From Capillimicrobium parvum (GTDB taxonomy: Bacteria > Actinomycetota > Thermoleophilia > Solirubrobacterales > Solirubrobacteraceae): DNA of 64,000 nucleotides. A model generated the notes under the pieces. The model made no database searches. It saw nothing but the letters and a program-made list of their open reading frames with translations, and was not told where the DNA came from. The DNA lies in the NCBI RefSeq assembly GCF_021172045.1, contig NZ_CP087164.1:1364001-1428000 (forward strand), given 5' to 3'. Numbering within the stretch: the first letter of the stretch is position 1; each line of letters begins with the position of its first letter. A program made the translations under genes and the position numbers. This document shows, piece by piece, positions 16,894 through 24,390 of the stretch.

Positions 16894-17605
16894 GGGTGCC
16901 GGGGTCCGGCACGTCCTCGACCCCGACGAGCGAGCCGACCTGGGACTCCGCCAGGTCCAGCCGGGCCAGCGAGCGCAGGAACGAGTGCGTCACGATCACG
17001 TGGATGCGCGACTGCGTGTTCGCGTAGAACCAACGGCCGAAGCCGGACGCGATCGCGGGGTAGAAGTTCGCGACCTCCAACTCGACGTGGAGCCTCGCCT
17101 GCCCCCGCGACGGCGGGGGGCAGCGGCGCACGTCGATCTCGAGGTACCCCTTGCCGCCGCGCCCCTGGCGCGCGACGAGCAGCCCCTTCTCGATGCGCCA
17201 GCGCACGATGCCGCGCGTGTCGTCCATCTCGTACTCGGGCGCCTGGAAGGTCAGCAGCGGCAGCCAGCGGATGCCGAAGAGGCAGACGTCCCGGCCGTCG
17301 TCGCGGTAGCGGACGCGCACCGCGCCGAGCGTGATGCGGGTCAGGAAGCGCCAGTAGGTGCGAGCCAGGCGCTCGAGGTGCATGGGCGTCCAGATCTCGT
17401 CCGCCGCCTCGGCCGGCAGGTCGACGTCGGCGGCCTGGACGGAGCGCACCGCGCCGCTCCCGTCCGTGGTCGTGTGCTCCTCGGGCGAGCGGATCGTCGT
17501 CCGCGCGACCGCGCCGCGCGTGTTGAGCAGGCGGCGCGCGTTGGCGAAGAACGCCACGGCGAACACGACGACGGCGGCGGCGGCCACGAGCAGGCGCTTC
17601 GGCAT
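16880..17605 (-). CDS. Membrane-anchored protein of unknown function
   Basis: The 241-residue protein begins with a single membrane helix or uncleaved signal (LLVAAAAVVVFAVAFFANA) and continues as a soluble outer domain with many aromatic and basic residues (YWRFLTRITLGAVRVRYRDDG, FGRWFYANTQSRIHV). No family is recognised. ATG 17605 is chosen; GTG at 17614, three codons earlier, is also possible. It follows the NAD-binding protein gene by 13 nt and is probably in one operon with it. Confidence 0.7.
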   Translation of the reverse strand: MPKRLLVAAAAVVVFAVAFFANARRLLNTRGAVARTTIRSPEEHTTTDGSGAVRSVQAADVDLPAEAADEIWTPMHLERLARTYWRFLTRITLGAVRVRYRDDGRDVCLFGIRWLPLLTFQAPEYEMDDTRGIVRWRIEKGLLVARQGRGGKGYLEIDVRRCPPPSRGQARLHVELEVANFYPAIASGFGRWFYANTQSRIHVIVTHSFLRSLARLDLAESQVGSLVGVEDVPDPGTLIRT

Positions 17606-17618
17606 CGGTCGCACGATG

Positions 17619-18494
17619 CTACGCCGCGAGCGCCTGGCGCACGGCGTCGTCGTAGCCGGCGGGGTGGTCGTTGAGGCCGGGCGGCGGCGGGCGACGGACG
17701 AGCATCTCGGCGGAGAGCCCGTCGATGAGGGGCCGCACCAGCCCGAACTCGATCGGCGTGACGAGCCCGACCCAGTACGACGACAGCCGCGGGCTCAGGA
17801 ACGGCGTCGGGATCACGAGCGGCGGGCGGCGGCCGAGGATCCGGGCGAAGCGGACCATCATCTCCCGGTAGGTGAGGATGTCGGCGCCGCCGAGCTGCAC
17901 TTCCTGCGGCGGGTCGGGGAAGCTCGCGAGCGCGGCGAGGGTGCCGACGACGTCGGCGATCGCGACCGGCTGGCTGCGCGTGTCGATCCAGCGCGGGGTG
18001 ACCATGACCGGTAGGCGGCGCACGAGGTGCTCGAGCATCTGAAACGACGCGCTGCCCGACCCGATGACCATGGCGGCGCGGACGTAGACCAGCCGCGGAC
18101 CGTCGGCGCGCAGGATCTCGGCGACCTCGTGGCGGCTGCGCAGGTGCTCCGAGCGCTCGCCCTCCAGGCCGCCGAGGTAGATCACGCGCTCGACGCCGGC
18201 CCGGGTCGCGGCGGAGGCGAACGCGTGGGCGGCCCGGCGGTCGCGCTCGGCGAAGTCGCCGCCCCGGCCCTCCATGGAGTGCACGAGGTAGTACGCGGTG
18301 CCGACGCCGTCGAGCGCGGCGTCGAGGCCTTGATCGCGGACGACGTCGCCCTGGACGACCTCGGCTGCGGCCGGCAGGTCTGCGCCCCGGGGGTCGCGGA
18401 CGAGGCAGCGCACGTCCTGGCCCGCGTCGAGCAGGCGGGGCAGCAGCCGGCCGCCGATGTAGCCGGTTGCGCCGGTGAGGAGGATCTTCGCCAT
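17619..18494 (-). CDS. NAD(P)-binding epimerase/NmrA-like protein
   Basis: The 291-residue protein is an atypical extended SDR. It starts with the Rossmann motif ILLTGATGYIGGRLLPRLL and has CLVRDPRGADL and the YYLVHSME stretch seen in actinobacterial 'complex I NDUFA9-like' or DUF2867-type proteins. The classical YxxxK pair is not obvious, so catalysis is uncertain. It lies 30 nt after moeA and just before a membrane-anchored protein. Confidence 0.82.
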   Translation of the reverse strand: MAKILLTGATGYIGGRLLPRLLDAGQDVRCLVRDPRGADLPAAAEVVQGDVVRDQGLDAALDGVGTAYYLVHSMEGRGGDFAERDRRAAHAFASAATRAGVERVIYLGGLEGERSEHLRSRHEVAEILRADGPRLVYVRAAMVIGSGSASFQMLEHLVRRLPVMVTPRWIDTRSQPVAIADVVGTLAALASFPDPPQEVQLGGADILTYREMMVRFARILGRRPPLVIPTPFLSPRLSSYWVGLVTPIEFGLVRPLIDGLSAEMLVRRPPPPGLNDHPAGYDDAVRQALAA

Positions 18495-18524
18495 GTGGTT
18501 CTGTATCCGCGGCGGGCCCGGTCG

Positions 18525-19718
18525 TCAGATGGGCTCGACCGAGACGGTCGTCCCGGCCTCGACCCCGCCGTCGCCGGCCTCGAGGATCGCCAGCGCGTCG
18601 GCGCCCAGCATCGAACTCGAGATGTGCGAGCCCTGCGGCCCGGTCGGCCGCGCCTGGAGCGTGCCGTCGGGCGCCGTGGCGAGGCTCACGCGGACCGCCT
18701 CGTCGCGCTGCGGGAAGCGCGCGATGCGTTCGGCGAGCACGGCGGTCCGGCGCGGGGCCTCGAACGCCGCGCCCTGCATGGCGTTCAGCGCCGGGCGGAC
18801 GAAGAGCAGGAAGGTGACCATGGAGGACACCGGGTTGCCCGGCAGGCCGAAGACCAATCGCCCCTCGCGGGTGCCGAACCATGTCGGCTTGCCCGGACGC
18901 AGCGCGACGCCCCAGAAGCGCTGCTGCACGCCGAGGGCCTCGAGGGCGGGCTTGACGTGGTCGTGCGGGCCGACGGAGACGCCGCCCGAGACGACGAGCA
19001 CGTCGGCCTCCTCGAGCGCGATGCCGAGCGCCTCGACCGTCTCGTCGAGGGTGTCGGCCGCGCCGCTGACGGTGAAGACGCGCGCGCCCGTCTGCTGGGC
19101 GAGCGCGCCGAGCGTGACCGCGTTGGAGTTGTGGATCTGGCCGGGCTGCAGCGGCTCGCCGGGATCGACGAGCTCGTCGCCCGTGGCCACGACGGCGAGG
19201 CGCGGGATGCCGCCGCAGAGCAGGGTGCCGCGGCCGGCGGAGACGGCGACGCCGAGCTCGGCCGGCCCGAGGCGGGTGCCCGCGGTCAGGACGACCGTGC
19301 CCGCGGCGAGGTCCTCGCCGGCGGTCCGGACGTTGCGCGCGGCGTCGACGTCGATCTCCGTGACGAGGGCGCCATCGCGCTCCTGTACGCGCTCGACCTC
19401 GATGACGGCGTCGGCGCCCTCGGGCAGGACCGCTCCGGTGGAGATGCGGAACGCCTCGCCGTCAGGGAGGGGCCGGCCGGCGGGCCGGCCCGCGCGCGCC
19501 TCGCCGGTGATCGGCAGCCTACGGCCGGCGGCGCCGCTGCGCACGGCGAACCCGTCCATCGCCGAGTTCGGGAACGGCGGCACGTCGTGCGCGGCGGTCA
19601 CGTCCTCGGCGAGCACGCGGCCGAGCGCGGCGGTGATCTCGAGGTCGTCGGGCTCGAGCGCCGTGATCGCACGCCGGACCTCGTCGCGGGCCTGCGCGAT
19701 GCTCAGGAGGGGGAACAT
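18525..19718 (-). CDS. moeA: Molybdopterin molybdenumtransferase MoeA
   Basis: MoeA inserts molybdenum into adenylylated molybdopterin. The 397-residue protein has PPFPNSAMDGFAV near residue 48, ISTGAVLPEGADAV, the GGVSVGPHDHVK loop and GLPGNPVSSMVTF, all family signatures. No other moa/mob genes lie in the window. The start at ATG 19718 sits 7 nt after a TACGCT hexamer; the longer open frame upstream is shadow of the divergent gene. Confidence 0.95.
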   Translation of the reverse strand: MFPLLSIAQARDEVRRAITALEPDDLEITAALGRVLAEDVTAAHDVPPFPNSAMDGFAVRSGAAGRRLPITGEARAGRPAGRPLPDGEAFRISTGAVLPEGADAVIEVERVQERDGALVTEIDVDAARNVRTAGEDLAAGTVVLTAGTRLGPAELGVAVSAGRGTLLCGGIPRLAVVATGDELVDPGEPLQPGQIHNSNAVTLGALAQQTGARVFTVSGAADTLDETVEALGIALEEADVLVVSGGVSVGPHDHVKPALEALGVQQRFWGVALRPGKPTWFGTREGRLVFGLPGNPVSSMVTFLLFVRPALNAMQGAAFEAPRRTAVLAERIARFPQRDEAVRVSLATAPDGTLQARPTGPQGSHISSSMLGADALAILEAGDGGVEAGTTVSVEPI

Positions 19719-19725
19719 GGGCGAC

Positions 19726-19731
19726 AGCGTA
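19726..19731 (-). promoter_or_regulatory. -10 element (TACGCT) of moeA
   Basis: TACGCT on the minus strand ends 7 nt before ATG 19718, consistent with a leaderless moeA transcript. Confidence 0.5.
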
Positions 19732-19772
19732 TGCGCGAGTCGTCCTCGCCCGCTGGTATCCAACGTCGTCCC

Positions 19773-20777
19773 ATGCCCGACGACCGACCCGTCCGCCGGC
19801 GCCGCGCGCGCCCCGTCGCCGACGCCCCGGTGGCGGCGCTCGTCGCGGGCGCGGACGACCTGGCGCGCGAGTGGCTGCTGGCGCTGCTGGCCGAGCGGCC
19901 GCTGGCCGCGGCGGCGGAGGTGCCGGTCGCCGAGCTGGCCGCGGGCGGGCCAGAGCTGTGCGCGGCGATGGTCCGGGCGCTCGCCTCCGACGAGGAGCTC
20001 GACCGCCTCGACGGCGGCGACCTGACGGACGCGGCGGGCCGAGCGGGAGCGCTGGCGGGCGCGGGCAGCGCGGACGCGGCAGCGGGCGCCGTGGAGCTGT
20101 TGCGCGGGGTGCTGTGGGCGGGCGCGCTGGCCGAGCTGCGCCGTCCGGGGCCGGAGCTGGTCGCCGGCCTGGCCGAGCGGCTGTCGGCGGTCGCGGCGGT
20201 GGTCACGGCCGTGACGCTGCGGACCGGCACGACGCGCGCGCCCGCGCGCGAGGTCGGCCCCTCTGCGCCGGCCCCCGCCGAGGGCGAGGTGCGCGCGCTC
20301 GACCTGCGCCCCCGGATCTCCGACGGCCCGCCGCTGGAGACCGTCGACCGTGCGGTCGAGCGCCATGCCGCCGACGGGCGCCCGCTCGCCGTGCTGCTCG
20401 TCGAGCTCGACGGGGTGCAGCGGCTGCTCGCCGCCCAGTTCGGCGACGAGGCGACGGCGGCGATCGCGCAGGCCGAGGCGGCGATCGAGGGGCTGCTGCG
20501 GCCGGGCGACGCCGCCCGCCGCGACGGCCCCGGGCGCATCTGGGTGGCGCTGGCCGGAACCGGCCCGGCGGGCGCGCGCGCGCTCGCGCTGCGGATCGGC
20601 GCCGGCGTCGCCCGCGCCGCCGAGCTGAGCGGCGCCGCGCTCAGCGCATCGGTCGGGGTCGCCGTGCTCGGGCCCGACGCGCCCGACGGCGCCGCACTGC
20701 TCGACCGCGCCGAGGAATCGCTGTTCGCCGCGCGGGCCGGCGGCTACGGCGGCGGGACGCCGCCGGGCACGATGTAG
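19773..20777 (+). CDS. Degenerate GGDEF-domain protein
   Basis: The 334-residue protein has an Ala/Leu-rich helical N-terminal region (about 1-150), a Pro-rich linker, and a C-terminal half with the fold marks of GGDEF domains: LAVLLVELDGVQRLLAAQFGDEA, a short strand where the active site should be, and LSASVGVAVLGPDAPDGAALLDRAEESLFAA, the typical end. The catalytic loop reads GPGRI (residues about 252-256) in place of GGDEF, so diguanylate cyclase activity is unlikely. It may bind a nucleotide or act as a sensor or scaffold. ATG 19773 is chosen; the frame upstream is shadow of moeA. Confidence 0.72.
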   Translation: MPDDRPVRRRRARPVADAPVAALVAGADDLAREWLLALLAERPLAAAAEVPVAELAAGGPELCAAMVRALASDEELDRLDGGDLTDAAGRAGALAGAGSADAAAGAVELLRGVLWAGALAELRRPGPELVAGLAERLSAVAAVVTAVTLRTGTTRAPAREVGPSAPAPAEGEVRALDLRPRISDGPPLETVDRAVERHAADGRPLAVLLVELDGVQRLLAAQFGDEATAAIAQAEAAIEGLLRPGDAARRDGPGRIWVALAGTGPAGARALALRIGAGVARAAELSGAALSASVGVAVLGPDAPDGAALLDRAEESLFAARAGGYGGGTPPGTM

Positions 20778-20807
20778 GCCGCGCCGTGCGCCGCGGACGG
20801 CGGGTCG

Positions 20808-21524
20808 TCAGCGAACGTTCGCGGCGGCGGGCCGGCGGTACCAGCCGATCGCGCCGCGGCCGATCTCCGTCAGCCCGATCTGGTCGGCCGCCGCCTTGGT
20901 GAGGTCGAGCGAGACGCCCTTCGCGTACGGGCCGCGGTCGACGACCGTCACCTCGGTCTGGCGGCCGTCGAGATAGACCGCCACCCGCGTGCCGCACGGC
21001 CAGGTGCGGTGCGCGACGCCGAGGAGCGTCTTGGTCAGCCGCACGCCGCAGGCGGTCGTGCGGCCCCAGAAGCCGGGCCCGTACCAGGTCGCGCCTGCGG
21101 ACCGGTAGATCGTGGTGCGCGCGCTCGGCCCGGCGTCGGCGGTCGAGGCCTGCGCCGCGGAGCCGGTGTCGGGCACGGCGCGCAGGGTCTGGTCGCCCGG
21201 GATGTCCGGATCCCACTGGGCCGAGAACGCTCCGTCCTCGTCGGCGGTCGCGCGAGCCACGGCGACCCACGCACGCGTGGCCGCGTCGAGCCGCTCGATG
21301 CGCACGGCCTGTCCGGCGAGCGACTCGACGCGCCCGGAGATCGCGAGCGGCCGGCCGAGGAACCCGCCGGGATCGACGTCGAGGCCGGTCGGGCCGGCGT
21401 TGCCGAACGCTGCGCCGCCGGTGGCGGTCGGCGCGGGCGCCTGGGCGCCCGCGGCCGGGACCGCCACGAAGGACGCGGCGAGGGTCGCGAGGACGACGGC
21501 GATGGGCGGTCTGAGCCTGAACAT
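20808..21524 (-). CDS. RlpA-like secreted double-psi beta-barrel protein
   Basis: The 238-residue protein has a signal peptide (AVVLATLAASFVAVPAAGAQA) and a C-terminal double-psi barrel with GATWYGPGFWGRTTACGVRL, GTRVAV and VVDRGPYAKG-SLDLTKAAADQIG, the RlpA/3D signature of lytic transglycosylases and expansin-like proteins that act on peptidoglycan. The middle holds an Ig-like stretch. Its long leader carries a c-di-AMP riboswitch, which fits the known use of this switch in actinobacteria to control cell-wall enzymes. It converges on the GGDEF gene. Confidence 0.87.
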   Translation of the reverse strand: MFRLRPPIAVVLATLAASFVAVPAAGAQAPAPTATGGAAFGNAGPTGLDVDPGGFLGRPLAISGRVESLAGQAVRIERLDAATRAWVAVARATADEDGAFSAQWDPDIPGDQTLRAVPDTGSAAQASTADAGPSARTTIYRSAGATWYGPGFWGRTTACGVRLTKTLLGVAHRTWPCGTRVAVYLDGRQTEVTVVDRGPYAKGVSLDLTKAAADQIGLTEIGRGAIGWYRRPAAANVR

Positions 21525-21529
21525 GTGAC

Positions 21530-21665
21530 GGACCGCCTACGGGGTGAGCTGACGGGCTCGCGTCGCGGAAAGCGACGCTACGGCTCGTGATCGGAGCCGA
21601 CTCGCCCCAGCGGAACAAGGTCCGCGGTGGTTCCCCCGCCGCCGGCGCGCAGGGCGCGTCGGCGT
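21530..21665 (-). ncRNA. c-di-AMP riboswitch (ydaO-yuaA type) upstream of the RlpA-like gene
   Basis: Read on the minus strand, the leader of the RlpA-like gene contains GGGGAACCAC (21636-21627), then GGGGCGAGTC about 20 nt later, and ends with GTCAGCTCACCCCGTAGGCG just before the start codon. These are the conserved blocks of the ydaO-yuaA family (Rfam RF00379), which binds cyclic di-AMP and usually turns genes off. The ends given are approximate. A second copy lies at 63700-63824. Confidence 0.88.
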
Positions 21666-21679
21666 TCGGCAGCGCGCGC

Positions 21680-21685
21680 AGCATA
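21680..21685 (-). promoter_or_regulatory. -10 element (TATGCT) of the riboswitch transcript
   Basis: TATGCT on the minus strand stands about 15 nt before the riboswitch. It would start a leader of roughly 150 nt before the RlpA-like gene. Confidence 0.45.
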
Positions 21686-21798
21686 GCCAGCCGCGCGCCG
21701 CGGTGCGGAGCGGTCGCGGGCCGCCCCGGGCGTATGTCGGACGGGCCGTCTCGGATCGTGCGCCGGCCCCGTCCGGGCTCCGGCGACGCCCGTCCCGG

Positions 21799-22284
21799 CT
21801 ACAGCCTGGGCAGCCGCCGCGCGGCCGCCTTCAGCGCCTCGCGGCCGACCGCGATCCCGACCGACGCGAGGTCCCCGGCGGCCTGGACGGCGCTCTGCAG
21901 GATCTCGCCGCCGCTGGGGGGCTGGACCGGCTCGCGCGCGGGCTGCGGCACGGGCTCCGACGGGGGCGCCGGCGCGGTCGCGGCCGGCTTCGGCTTCCGC
22001 GTCGGCGCGGCCTTCTTCGCGGCGCTGGACGCGGGCTTCGCTGCCGACTTCTTCGCGGCGCTGGACGCGGGCTTCGCCGCCGACTTCTTCGCGGCGCTGG
22101 ACGCGGGCTTCGCCGCCGCGTTGCGCGCCGGCGCGGGCTCCGCCTCAGCGGGTGCCGTCTCGGCCGCCGCCGAGGCCGCCGAGGCCGCCGGGGCGTCGGC
22201 CGGCTCGCGCCGCGCGCTGCGCCGGGCGGGGCGGGTGCGGGGCAGCCGCGAGAGGACGTCGTCGCCGTCGTTTGCTGGTGGCAT
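21799..22284 (-). CDS. Lys/Ala-rich repeat protein (histone H1-like tail)
   Basis: The 161-residue protein is basic and disordered over most of its length. Residues about 55-95 hold three copies of a 12-residue unit [12 protein letters not shown], like the C-terminal tails of histone H1 and of actinobacterial HU proteins that bind DNA. The last 45 residues ([37 protein letters not shown]) form a likely amphipathic helix. DNA binding is an inference from composition. ATG 22284 is chosen; it is divergent from the sigma factor gene. Confidence 0.7.
   Translation of the reverse strand: MPPANDGDDVLSRLPRTRPARRSARREPADAPAASAASAAAETAPAEAEPAPARNAAAKPASSAAKKSAAKPASSAAKKSAAKPASSAAKKAAPTRKPKPAATAPAPPSEPVPQPAREPVQPPSGGEILQSAVQAAGDLASVGIAVGREALKAAARRLPRL
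22012..22119. repeat. 36-bp coding tandem repeat, three copies
   Basis: Three almost identical 36-bp units (starts 22012, 22048, 22084) encode the 12-residue [12 protein letters not shown] repeat of the Lys/Ala-rich protein. The near-identity at DNA level points to recent expansion or ongoing copy-number change. Confidence 0.85.
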
Positions 22285-22377
22285 CGTGAGGGCATTCTCG
22301 CGCACACGCAGGAAAGCCGAAAGCGAGACTCCCGTGGCACCCACGCCGATTGCGTCCATGGAGGGAGAAGAAGGCGG

Positions 22378-22383
22378 TACCCT
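22378..22383 (+). promoter_or_regulatory. Possible -10 element (TACCCT) of the principal sigma factor gene
   Basis: TACCCT is the best -10 match in the 220 nt before the sigma factor gene and would give a leader of about 115 nt. The leader can fold a hairpin (GCCGGCCGT/ACGGTCGGC, about 22410-22434), so this gene seems not to be leaderless, unlike most neighbours. Confidence 0.35.
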
Positions 22384-22506
22384 GAGGCTTCGTCGCACCC
22401 AGGGAACTCGCGCCGGCCGTCCCAACGGTCGGCGAAGAGCCGGGGAAGCGCCTCGCCAAGTGGAAGCCGAGCCCCGCCCAGCCCGGCACGACGGAAACGG
22501 AACTTG

Positions 22507-23613
22507 ATGTCAGTCGCAGAGCTGCAGGAACTGGAAGAGATCAAGGGTCTGCTCGCCAAGGGCCAGCAGGTGGGCGTGTTGACGCACGCCGAGATCGCGA
22601 CCGCGCTCTCCGAACTCGACGTCGACGAGGCCGACGTCGAGGAGCTGAACACCTTCTTCGAGTCCCAGGAGATCGAGCTCGTCGAGGACGTCGATCCGGC
22701 GACCGCCGCAGCCGCCCAGGTCGAGCGCGCGCCGGACAAGCGGGGCGGGCGCCGCAAGGCCAAGACGGCCATCGACCTGCGGCCCGACATGACGACGGAC
22801 TCGCTGCAGCTGTTCCTCAAGGACATCGGCAAGGTCCGTCTGCTCACCGCCCAGGAGGAGGTCGACCTCGCCAAGCGCATCGAGCGCGGCGACCTCGACG
22901 CGAAGCAGAAGATGGTCGAGTCGAACCTGCGCCTCGTCGTCTCGATCGCGAAGAACTACCGCAACCAGGGCCTGCCGTTCCTCGACCTGATCCAGGAGGG
23001 GACGCTCGGCCTGGTCCGCGCCGCGGAGAAGTTCGACTACCGCAAGGGCTTCAAGTTCTCGACCTACGCGACCTGGTGGATCCGCCAGGCGATCGCCCGT
23101 GCGCTGGCCGACAAGGCGCGCACCATCCGCATCCCGGTCCACGTCGTCGAGAAGCTCAACAAGATCGGCCGCGCCGAGCGCAAGCTCGTCACCGAGCTCG
23201 GCCGCGAGCCCACCGCCGACGAGATCGCCGAGGTCACGGGCATCGACCCCGAGGAGGTCGACTCGATCAAGCGCTCGGCCCAGGCGCCGGTCTCGCTGGA
23301 GAAGCCGGTCGGCGACGAGGAGGAGTCCGAGTTCGGCCAGTTCATCGCCGACGAGCGCGCCGAGTCGCCGTACGAGCGTGCGGCCGAGATCCTCACGAAG
23401 GAGGCGCTGCGCGAGGCGCTGGAGAATCTGTCCTACCGCGAGCGCCGAGTTCTCGAGCTTCGATACGGCCTGGGCGGAGAGCATCCGCGCACGCTCGACG
23501 AGGTCGGGCGCACGTTCAACGTGACGCGCGAGCGCATCCGCCAGATCGAGAACCAGTCGCTGAAGAAGCTGCAGTCGCTCGCGGAGGCCCAGAAGCTCCG
23601 CGACGTCGCCTGA
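22507..23613 (+). CDS. rpoD: Principal (group 1) RNA polymerase sigma factor
   Basis: The 368-residue protein is a complete sigma-70. Region 1.1 is in residues 5-60, region 1.2 at [17 protein letters not shown], region 2 with [22 protein letters not shown] and [17 protein letters not shown] (-10 recognition and melting), region 3, and region 4 with [18 protein letters not shown] and [10 protein letters not shown] (-35 recognition). The non-conserved insert after region 1.2 is short. Region 1.1 and the conserved core mark it as the housekeeping factor. ATG 22507 is chosen; the longer open frame upstream runs through the divergent gene. A GNAT gene follows after 11 nt. Confidence 0.95.
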   Translation: MSVAELQELEEIKGLLAKGQQVGVLTHAEIATALSELDVDEADVEELNTFFESQEIELVEDVDPATAAAAQVERAPDKRGGRRKAKTAIDLRPDMTTDSLQLFLKDIGKVRLLTAQEEVDLAKRIERGDLDAKQKMVESNLRLVVSIAKNYRNQGLPFLDLIQEGTLGLVRAAEKFDYRKGFKFSTYATWWIRQAIARALADKARTIRIPVHVVEKLNKIGRAERKLVTELGREPTADEIAEVTGIDPEEVDSIKRSAQAPVSLEKPVGDEEESEFGQFIADERAESPYERAAEILTKEALREALENLSYRERRVLELRYGLGGEHPRTLDEVGRTFNVTRERIRQIENQSLKKLQSLAEAQKLRDVA

Positions 23614-23624
23614 CCCACCACCCG

Positions 23625-24116
23625 TTGCCCGTCCGCGACGCCCGGCCCGCCGACCTCGAGCGGATCGTCGCGATCTACAACGCGTCGATCCCGGGCCGCC
23701 TGGCCACCGCGGACCTCGAGCCGGTGACGGTGGACGAGCGGCGCGCATGGCTGCTCGAGCGCGACGCCACCCGGCGCCCCGTGTGGGTGACCGAGCGTGA
23801 CGGCGAGGTCGCCGGCTGGCTGAGCGTGGGCGACTTCTACGGCCGCCCGGCCTACGCCGCGACGGTCGAGGTCGGCGTGTACGTCGACCCGGCCCACCAG
23901 CGGTGCGGGGTCGGCCGCGAGCTCCTCGACCACCTCGTCGCCAACGCGCCGCAGCTCGGGCTGCGCCGCCTGCTCGCCTTCGTCTTCGCCCACAACGCGC
24001 CGAGCCTGGCGCTGTTCGAGCGCGCCGGGTTCGAGCGCTGGGGGCTGCTGCCGGAGGTCGCCGAGCTCGACGGCCGGCTCATCGACTCGGCGATCCTCGG
24101 ACTGCGGGTGGCCTGA
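23625..24116 (+). CDS. GNAT N-acetyltransferase (phosphinothricin acetyltransferase-like)
   Basis: The 163-residue protein matches the PAT branch of GNAT enzymes: RDARPADLERIVAIYNASI at the N-terminus, VYVDPAHQRCGVGRELLDHLV (acetyl-CoA pyrophosphate loop, Q/RxxGxG/A) and HNAPSLALFERAGFERWG near the end. It probably acetylates an amino group of a small molecule. The start is taken as TTG 23625, 11 nt after the sigma factor stop, because no ATG or GTG gives a complete N-terminus. A strong hairpin follows its stop. Confidence 0.83.
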   Translation: MPVRDARPADLERIVAIYNASIPGRLATADLEPVTVDERRAWLLERDATRRPVWVTERDGEVAGWLSVGDFYGRPAYAATVEVGVYVDPAHQRCGVGRELLDHLVANAPQLGLRRLLAFVFAHNAPSLALFERAGFERWGLLPEVAELDGRLIDSAILGLRVA

Positions 24117-24138
24117 GCCAACCCCTCAGATCGCCGGG

Positions 24139-24162
24139 CGGCGCCCGCCGAAGCGGGCGCCG
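24139..24162 (+). terminator. Hairpin after sigma factor-GNAT operon
   Basis: A perfect 10-bp stem, CGGCGCCCGC (24139-24148) and GCGGGCGCCG (24153-24162), closes a CGAA tetraloop 22 nt after the GNAT stop. There is no T-run, as often in high-GC actinobacteria. Confidence 0.6.
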
Positions 24163-24300
24163 CGGTGACAGCCTCGGGATGTCCGCCACCCCCGGCGAAC
24201 CTTCCCGGTCGCACCCGCCGGGTCCACGGTGCCCACCGGGCGTTCGCGACCCGGTGGCGGCGCGCGGGCGGCGGCGCCCGCGCCATCGGCAACCGGCCCA

Positions 24301-24334
24301 CAAGCAACGGTCCGCCAGAGCCGTTACTTGCTTG
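24301..24334. repeat. Imperfect inverted repeat before the FAD oxidoreductase
   Basis: CAAGCAACGG (24301-24310) pairs with CCGTT...GCTTG (24321-24334), the right arm having a 4-nt insert. It lies 57 nt before ATG 24391 and could be an operator or an RNA hairpin. The rest of the 24163-24390 gap shows nothing else recognisable. Confidence 0.3.
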
Positions 24335-24390
24335 CGGACGCGGGTCCTCCGCTCCGGTGTGCGCTTCCGAGCGGATGGGAATTCCGGTAC

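Noticed and set aside
18027-19772. Upstream part of the open frame that ends in the GGDEF gene
   Set aside because: It runs through moeA and the NAD-binding gene on the other strand; the real gene starts near 19773.
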